Assembly: GCA_014894455.1 (NCBI GenBank)
Contig: JADBLN010000067.1
Coordinates: 1-37,919 of the forward strand
Source: Acidobacteriota bacterium
Lineage (GTDB): Bacteria; Acidobacteriota; Aminicenantia; Aminicenantales; Saccharicenantaceae
Reading direction: 5' to 3'
Length of the DNA: 37,919 nt
Each line of letters opens with the position of its first letter. Within the stretch, counting starts at the first letter, position 1. Shown here one piece after another: positions 33,831-37,919 of the stretch. The translations under genes were made by a program, and so were the position numbers. The notes under the pieces are model-generated. The model did no database searches. It was not told where the DNA came from and worked only from the letters and a program-made list of their open reading frames with translations.

Positions 33831-35465
33831 TTATTTCAACGGCTTGTGGTATTTCTTCTCCCCGAGCGGTGACCAAAGCCCGTAGCTCTCCTCTTGAATG
33901 CGGCATTTGCCTTCTGAAGTCCAATTAAAGCCGTAGTTATACCCGAACCAAAGGTATTTGTCTCCGCCGCCGTTTTCCGTGGTAATGATGTATCGGGCCG
34001 CGACGTTTCCGATGCCCATGACTTTGTCTCCGGGCGGGGCTCCTTCCCCCCTGTCTCCCTTGTTGGTGTCGAATGGAACCCAGCCGTAAGGAGGCAGGTA
34101 GACCTCTGTCCACCGATGAAAGACATCGTCAAAGCTGGCATCATCGCCCCGCAGGCTGACGACGCCGACATATCGGATGGGGACTCCGAGCGAGCGACAG
34201 AGTGCGATCATGGTATAGGAATATTCGGAGCAGGAAGCCGTTCCCCGTTTGAGGACGGTCGGAGCGGGATTCCAGCCCCCCACGGGCTTCAGGTTGTAAC
34301 TCAGGTGGTCCGCCAGGTATTCATAGATGCGGCGGACTATCCAGTAAGGATTTTTCTCCTTGCCGGCGATCTTCTGGGCGAGGTTCTGGATGAGGGGATC
34401 TGAGAGGCGGTATTTGTCGCCGTCCTGGGTGAATTTTTTTTTGATATCCAAGGGGATATCGTCGAGAGAACCGACTTTATCGGGATAGACGAAATACTCG
34501 ACCGCGGAGATTTTAGCGTCCACCTTCCATCCCGGCCGGACGATCGAGTAACCCTTGAGATCCTTGAATGCGAAATGGGCGATTTTCTGGCCCCAACTGT
34601 CTTCAATCATCTCGTCCGGCTTGGGGTCGAACTGGACCGGTCCGAGCAGAGTCTGGTTGTCCCGGTTCTCGGGGATCGGCAGGTAAATATCCAAAGTCTT
34701 GACCGTTCCCGGGCCGTAGTTCCGGAACTCTTTCACAAACTGGAGCGAGAGCCGATTCTCGTCCCACCTGGAAACGATATCGGCGTCGAAGACTTTGATC
34801 CTGTAAATCTCGTTATTTTCGTAGTCGACATTCCAGAGGGCGTCATTGCCCCAGGCGAGGCCGTATGGAAAGGGACCATAGGAGCGCAGCGAAGAAAGGC
34901 ACAGGCCGTCCGTCGGATCGACGAGATAAATCCGGTCTTCGCTTCGGTCGGAGACCCAGAGGTATTTTCCGTCAAAAGCAAGCCCGGCAGGCTCTCCGGC
35001 GGGCGAAGGAAAAGTCTGGACCATCATCCCGTCCACGGGCGAAACCTTGAGCAGAGTGTCACTCTTGAAATCCGCAATCCAGAGATATTCGCCGTCCCAG
35101 GTCAGGTCGCGCGGGTTGGGGCTGTTGGATTCGAGGATGGAGAGAGCGGTCCCCGTGGCCGGGTCGAGCCTGTACAGCAGCTTTTCTCCCGAGTCGATAT
35201 GCCAGAGGTATTTTCCATCCCAGGCCAGTCCCTCGGGGTGGTGGCCGGGAGATTCGAAGCTGGAAACCACCTTCCCGGTTTCAGGATCGATTTTGTAGAT
35301 CTTGTCCGTGTAGCCGTCGGCCAGCCAGAGATACGTGCCGTCGAAAGTCAGGCCGGTGGGGCACGGGCCGGGTGTTTTGATGATTTTTTGGATATCGCCG
35401 ACTTTGCCCCAGGAAAAGGCGACAAGAATAAGGCTAAGGCCGATGCAGAGGCTGAATTTTTTCAT
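33831..35465 (-). CDS. Exported beta-propeller/transglutaminase-like fusion protein
   Basis: 544 aa from ATG 35465 with AAAAGGAGA upstream and a signal peptide (1-20). Residues 30-225 hold five repeats of the kind GLTFDGTYLWLADGYTDKIY, each with YLW and a following DP.TG turn; they resemble Vgb/NHL-type propeller blades. Residues about 240-350 are a beta-rich linker domain. Residues 375-500 form a transglutaminase-like domain with the triad Cys412 (RGTASCSEYSY), His450 (FHRWTEVYLPPYGW) and Asp466 (VPFDTNKG). Bacterial members are often peptidases or of unknown role. The propeller may present or bind the substrate. The gene has its own promoter and no same-strand neighbour. Confidence 0.86.
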   Translation of the reverse strand: MKKFSLCIGLSLILVAFSWGKVGDIQKIIKTPGPCPTGLTFDGTYLWLADGYTDKIYKIDPETGKVVSSFESPGHHPEGLAWDGKYLWHIDSGEKLLYRLDPATGTALSILESNSPNPRDLTWDGEYLWIADFKSDTLLKVSPVDGMMVQTFPSPAGEPAGLAFDGKYLWVSDRSEDRIYLVDPTDGLCLSSLRSYGPFPYGLAWGNDALWNVDYENNEIYRIKVFDADIVSRWDENRLSLQFVKEFRNYGPGTVKTLDIYLPIPENRDNQTLLGPVQFDPKPDEMIEDSWGQKIAHFAFKDLKGYSIVRPGWKVDAKISAVEYFVYPDKVGSLDDIPLDIKKKFTQDGDKYRLSDPLIQNLAQKIAGKEKNPYWIVRRIYEYLADHLSYNLKPVGGWNPAPTVLKRGTASCSEYSYTMIALCRSLGVPIRYVGVVSLRGDDASFDDVFHRWTEVYLPPYGWVPFDTNKGDRGEGAPPGDKVMGIGNVAARYIITTENGGGDKYLWFGYNYGFNWTSEGKCRIQEESYGLWSPLGEKKYHKPLK

Positions 35466-35499
35466 GAGGGTCTCCTTTTGTTGCTTATGGACTGCAATG

Positions 35500-35528
35500 A
35501 TTATAGACAAATGGACATCGGTTTGCAA
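35500..35528 (-). promoter_or_regulatory. Consensus promoter of the propeller-transglutaminase gene
   Basis: Minus strand: TTGCAA (35528-35523), 17 bp, perfect TATAAT (35505-35500), leader about 30 nt. Confidence 0.72.
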
Positions 35529-35563
35529 AAAGAGATACGGGAATCCCGCCCGGCGGACGTTCG

Positions 35564-35591
35564 TTGAAAGAGCGTAAAGCGATAGTATAAT
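35564..35591 (+). promoter_or_regulatory. Promoter in front of the GNAT pseudogene
   Basis: TTGAAA (35564-35569), 16 bp, perfect TATAAT (35586-35591), divergent from the promoter at 35500. It points into the broken acetyltransferase gene. Confidence 0.6.
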
Positions 35592-35619
35592 AATCGGGGG
35601 GCAGTTCAGAAGATAAATC

Positions 35620-35935
35620 ATGATACGCAATGTAAATATCGAAGATGCAGGGGCTATTTGCGATATCTACAACCATTCGAATTTCGGTGGAAAGCACCGT
35701 CAATCTCCATCCCGATTTCATTGGCAAAGGGATAGGAAGACGACTGTATGAATCTCTGATATCCGAGCTTCGCAACCGTTCCTTACGTGGGGTCATTGGC
35801 GGGATCGCCTTGCCCAAGGAAGGCAGTGTGGCTCTGCATGAAAGACTGGGATTTGTCAAGGTTGCACATATTAAAGAGGTTGGCTGAAAGTTTGGCCGGT
35901 GGATCGATGTGGGTTATTGGCAACTCCTCTTATAG
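35620..35935 (+). pseudogene. GNAT acetyltransferase (phosphinothricin-type) pseudogene
   Basis: The frame from ATG 35620 gives MIRNVNIEDAGAICDIYN, a typical GNAT start, then loses homology. A shifted frame from about 35690 gives VNLHPDFIGKGIGRRLYESL and GGIALPKEGSVALHERLGFV, the acetyl-CoA site (Q/R-x-x-G-x-G/A as GKGIGR) and the C-terminal motif. It stops at TGA 35885, yet the same frame continues as KFGRWIDVGYWQLLL, the family's C-terminal end, up to TAG 35935. So there is a large internal deletion with frameshift and one in-frame stop. Confidence 0.8.
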
Positions 35936-35938
35936 AAT

Positions 35939-35998
35939 GCCGAACAAAGTGCTGCGTTGGCCGCGGGCAAGCCGTGCGCCTGAGTTTCGTTGTTAGCT
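35939..35998 (+). other. Possible degenerate attC-like site after the GNAT pseudogene
   Basis: It begins three bases after the GNAT stop with GCCGAACAAAG and ends with GTTGTTAGCT, 60 bp in all. Integron attC sites start near GCCTAAC and end in GTTRRRY, are at least about 57 bp long and follow a cassette gene closely. The inner arms pair only partly, so this call is weak. Confidence 0.3.
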
Positions 35999-36132
35999 GG
36001 AAATCAGTATGCTCTAATTCGGACTTGTTGAGCCCCGGGCTATGATACGCCAACGTGATAATTTCCGCAGGGCGTGCGCGTTGACGCCCGGCGGCCCGAG
36101 ATGATATATCTTTTTGACGTGAAGCGTGAAGA

Positions 36133-36161
36133 GGGGACGCGTACCGGGGGGACATGTCCCC
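36133..36161. repeat. Family A palindrome upstream of the symporter gene
   Basis: Left end GGGGACGCGTACC, right end the perfect palindrome GGGGACATGTCCCC (36148-36161). It ends 16 bp before the symporter ATG, next to the ribosome site. Orientation as at 26872. Confidence 0.75.
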
Positions 36162-36177
36162 GGCTGAAAGGGCGCCC

Positions 36178-37919
36178 ATGAACCTCCATCCTATCGACCT
36201 CGCCATCATCGCCGTCTACCTCCTCGGTGTCGTAATGATCGGTGTCGTCGTCCGCAAGCGGGCGACGAAAAAGCTCGACTCCTTCTACCTCGCCGATCGG
36301 AACGTGCCCTGGTGGATGCTGGGCCTGTCCGGGTGCTCGAGCTACATCGACATCGGCGGGACGATGTCCATGATCGGGCTCATCTTCTACCTCGGCCTCA
36401 AGTCGATGTGGGCGACGCACATCTTCTGGGGCTGGTTCATGATCTCGTTCTACATGGCTTTCCAGGCCAAATACATCAGGCGGTCCGGGGTGATGACCTT
36501 CGCCGAGTGGAACGAGACGCGCTTCGGGGCGACGAAGGACGCCGAGGCGGCCCGCCTGGCGTCGTCGATCTTCCTCCTCGTCCTGATGATCTGTAACCTG
36601 ATGTTCATCAGCGTCGGGACGGGGAAGTTCGCCGAAGAGTTCCTGCCCCTGCCGCGCTGGGAGGCGACGCTCATCGTGCTCGCCGTCGTCGGTGTCTACG
36701 TGACCCTGGGCGGCTTCTTCGGCGTCATCCTGACCGACGTCTTCCAGACGATCCTCATCGGCGCCGGCGCCGTTATCCTGGGCGTCATGGTCTTCGCCCA
36801 GCCCGCGGCGACGACGTTCATCCACAAGGACCCGGCCTGGTTCTCGCTCGCCCCGACCTGGAAGCTGTGGACGGGCTTCATGACGGATACGCCGGCGGCC
36901 TACCAGCATTTCGGGCTCTTCGGCCCGCTCATGGCGGCGGGCTTTTTCTGGATGGTCTTCCGGCTCCTCGCCGGGCCGAACGTCTGGGACTTCCAGTTCT
37001 TCCTGACGACGCGGACGCCGCGCGACGCCCAGCTCGCGGCCGGGATGTGGACGGTCGGCTACAACCTGCGCTGGGTCCTCGGCTGCGCCTTCATGGTCCT
37101 GGGAATTTTCTACCTGGGGTCGCAGGCGGGCTTCGACGCCGAGAAGATCATGCCTCTCGTCCTCCTGAAGATGCCCGTCGGATTGCGGGGGCTTTTCATG
37201 GCCGTGCTCCTGGCCGCCCTGATGTCGACGATCAGCGCCATGATCAATGTGACGAGCTCGGTCGTCATCAACGATTTCATCAAGCGCTACTTCGCCAAGA
37301 ACATGACCCAGAAGAAGCTCGTCCGGCTGGGGCAGGCGGCTTCGGTCGTCGCGGTTCTCGTCGGATTCGTCTTCTCGCTGTCCTTCACGAACATCGTCAC
37401 GGCCTGGGAGACCATGGTCTTCGTCGTCGTCACGGTCATCCTGGTGCCGGCGACCCTGCGCTGGCATTACTGGCGGTTCGGGGCCAAGGCCTTCGTCTGG
37501 GGCATGGGCGCCTCGGCGGGACTGATCACGCTGCGGCTCCTTTTGCTGAAAGGCCTTCACGCCTCGGCCAGCCTGGCCCTCGACGTGAGCTTGAGCCTCG
37601 CGGCGACGCTCGTCGCCGCGGTCCTGACCAAGCCTGCGGACATGGAGGTCCTGGTCAAGTTCTACGCCAAGGTCCGGCCATTCGGGTTCTGGGGCCCGGT
37701 GCGGCGGGAGTGCGTGCGGCGGGGGCTCGTGCCGGCCAAGGACAAAATGCCGAAGATCGACATGCTCAACGGCCTGGTCACGGCCGTCTTCCAGTTCACG
37801 CTGGCCATCCTGCCGTTCTACCTTTTTCTCCGTAACTGGAAACAGCTCGGCCTTTGGGCCGGCGCCGCGGCCGGGCTCTCGGTCATCCTTTATTTCACGT
37901 GGTATAAGAATCTCCCGGC
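36178..37919 (+). CDS. Sodium:solute symporter (SSS family), 3' end missing
   Basis: I translated this directly; it runs open from ATG 36178 to the window end (580 codons). The start follows AAAGGG. The chain opens with MNLHPIDLAIIAVYLLGVVM and has about 13 hydrophobic helices. Early SSS features are DSFYLADRNVPWWMLGLSG and the GTMSMIGLIFY helix; a later helix with LMSTISAMINVTSSVVINDF matches the sodium-site region of SLC5-type transporters. It should couple sodium entry to uptake of a sugar, amino acid or similar solute; the substrate is unknown. No regulator or catabolic gene is visible beside it. Confidence 0.9.
   Translation, partial: MNLHPIDLAIIAVYLLGVVMIGVVVRKRATKKLDSFYLADRNVPWWMLGLSGCSSYIDIGGTMSMIGLIFYLGLKSMWATHIFWGWFMISFYMAFQAKYIRRSGVMTFAEWNETRFGATKDAEAARLASSIFLLVLMICNLMFISVGTGKFAEEFLPLPRWEATLIVLAVVGVYVTLGGFFGVILTDVFQTILIGAGAVILGVMVFAQPAATTFIHKDPAWFSLAPTWKLWTGFMTDTPAAYQHFGLFGPLMAAGFFWMVFRLLAGPNVWDFQFFLTTRTPRDAQLAAGMWTVGYNLRWVLGCAFMVLGIFYLGSQAGFDAEKIMPLVLLKMPVGLRGLFMAVLLAALMSTISAMINVTSSVVINDFIKRYFAKNMTQKKLVRLGQAASVVAVLVGFVFSLSFTNIVTAWETMVFVVVTVILVPATLRWHYWRFGAKAFVWGMGASAGLITLRLLLLKGLHASASLALDVSLSLAATLVAAVLTKPADMEVLVKFYAKVRPFGFWGPVRRECVRRGLVPAKDKMPKIDMLNGLVTAVFQFTLAILPFYLFLRNWKQLGLWAGAAAGLSVILYFTWYKNLP

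Noticed and set aside
36040-37560. Long minus-strand open frame over the symporter gene
   Set aside because: It is Asp/Glu/Arg-rich without motifs, while the plus strand reads as a multi-helix SSS transporter open to the window end.

Overview
The window (about 38 kb, GC-rich genes with AT-rich gaps) looks like a chromosomal stretch from a Gram-negative member of the Acidobacteriota, most likely Candidatus Aminicenantes or a close relative. The taxon is inferred from gene content: an Oar-like TonB-dependent receptor with a carboxypeptidase-regulatory-like domain, a GWxTD-domain protein, a VWFA-related protein of the acidobacterial type, and many secreted peptidases. No rRNA, tRNA, CRISPR array, phage or transposase gene was seen. 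Both ends cut through genes.

Layout. 1-5.7 kb: secreted hydrolases (truncated S8 subtilase with a structured leader, M28 peptidase, M14 carboxypeptidase) and an unusual fusion of a PTS EIIA domain to a coiled coil and C4 zinc ribbon. 5.8-7.5 kb: a RelE/ParE-type toxin-antitoxin pair with its own promoter and operator, a BamE-like membrane protein, a release-factor-like rescue protein and a bidirectional terminator. 7.5-15.6 kb (minus): a large TonB-dependent receptor behind what reads as a sigma-54 promoter, then GWxTD/TPR, TPR and VWFA-related exported proteins. 15.7-22.0 kb (minus): a tightly overlapping operon tupA-tupB-tupC-moeA-moaC-MOSC-moaA-mog for oxyanion (tungstate/molybdate) uptake and cofactor synthesis, preceded by a clear promoter and a folded leader that resembles a Moco/Tuco riboswitch. 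22.2-24.0 kb: dusB and an exported protein. 24.2-25.4 kb: a GEGP-motif diheme protein bracketed by two near-identical perfect palindromes. 25.5-26.7 kb: a carbamoylase-type M20 amidase.

26.9-33.3 kb (minus) is a compact housekeeping operon, ftsH-folP-cdaA-cdaR-glmM-pdxJ, joining the ftsH-folP-glmM arrangement of proteobacteria to the cdaA-cdaR-glmM arrangement of Gram-positive bacteria. It links membrane proteolysis, folate, cyclic di-AMP, cell-wall precursor and PLP synthesis. 33.4-36.0 kb is a decayed zone: a beta-propeller pseudogene, an intact propeller-transglutaminase fusion, and a GNAT pseudogene followed by a 60-bp element resembling a degenerate attC site. 36.2 kb to the end is a sodium:solute symporter, cut by the window end.

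Two families of dispersed palindromes run through the region. Family A (arms GGGGACATG and CGTGTCCCC, usually next to ATTCTT) has five copies, one inside the tupA coding sequence and one whose flanking half-site supplies the last codons of pdxJ. Family B (arms starting GGGGTCAAACC) has two copies flanking the diheme gene. The most interesting items are the putative cofactor riboswitch, the in-frame palindrome in tupA, the sigma-54 promoter with two upstream palindromes, the EIIA-zinc-ribbon fusion and the CdaA active-site variant.
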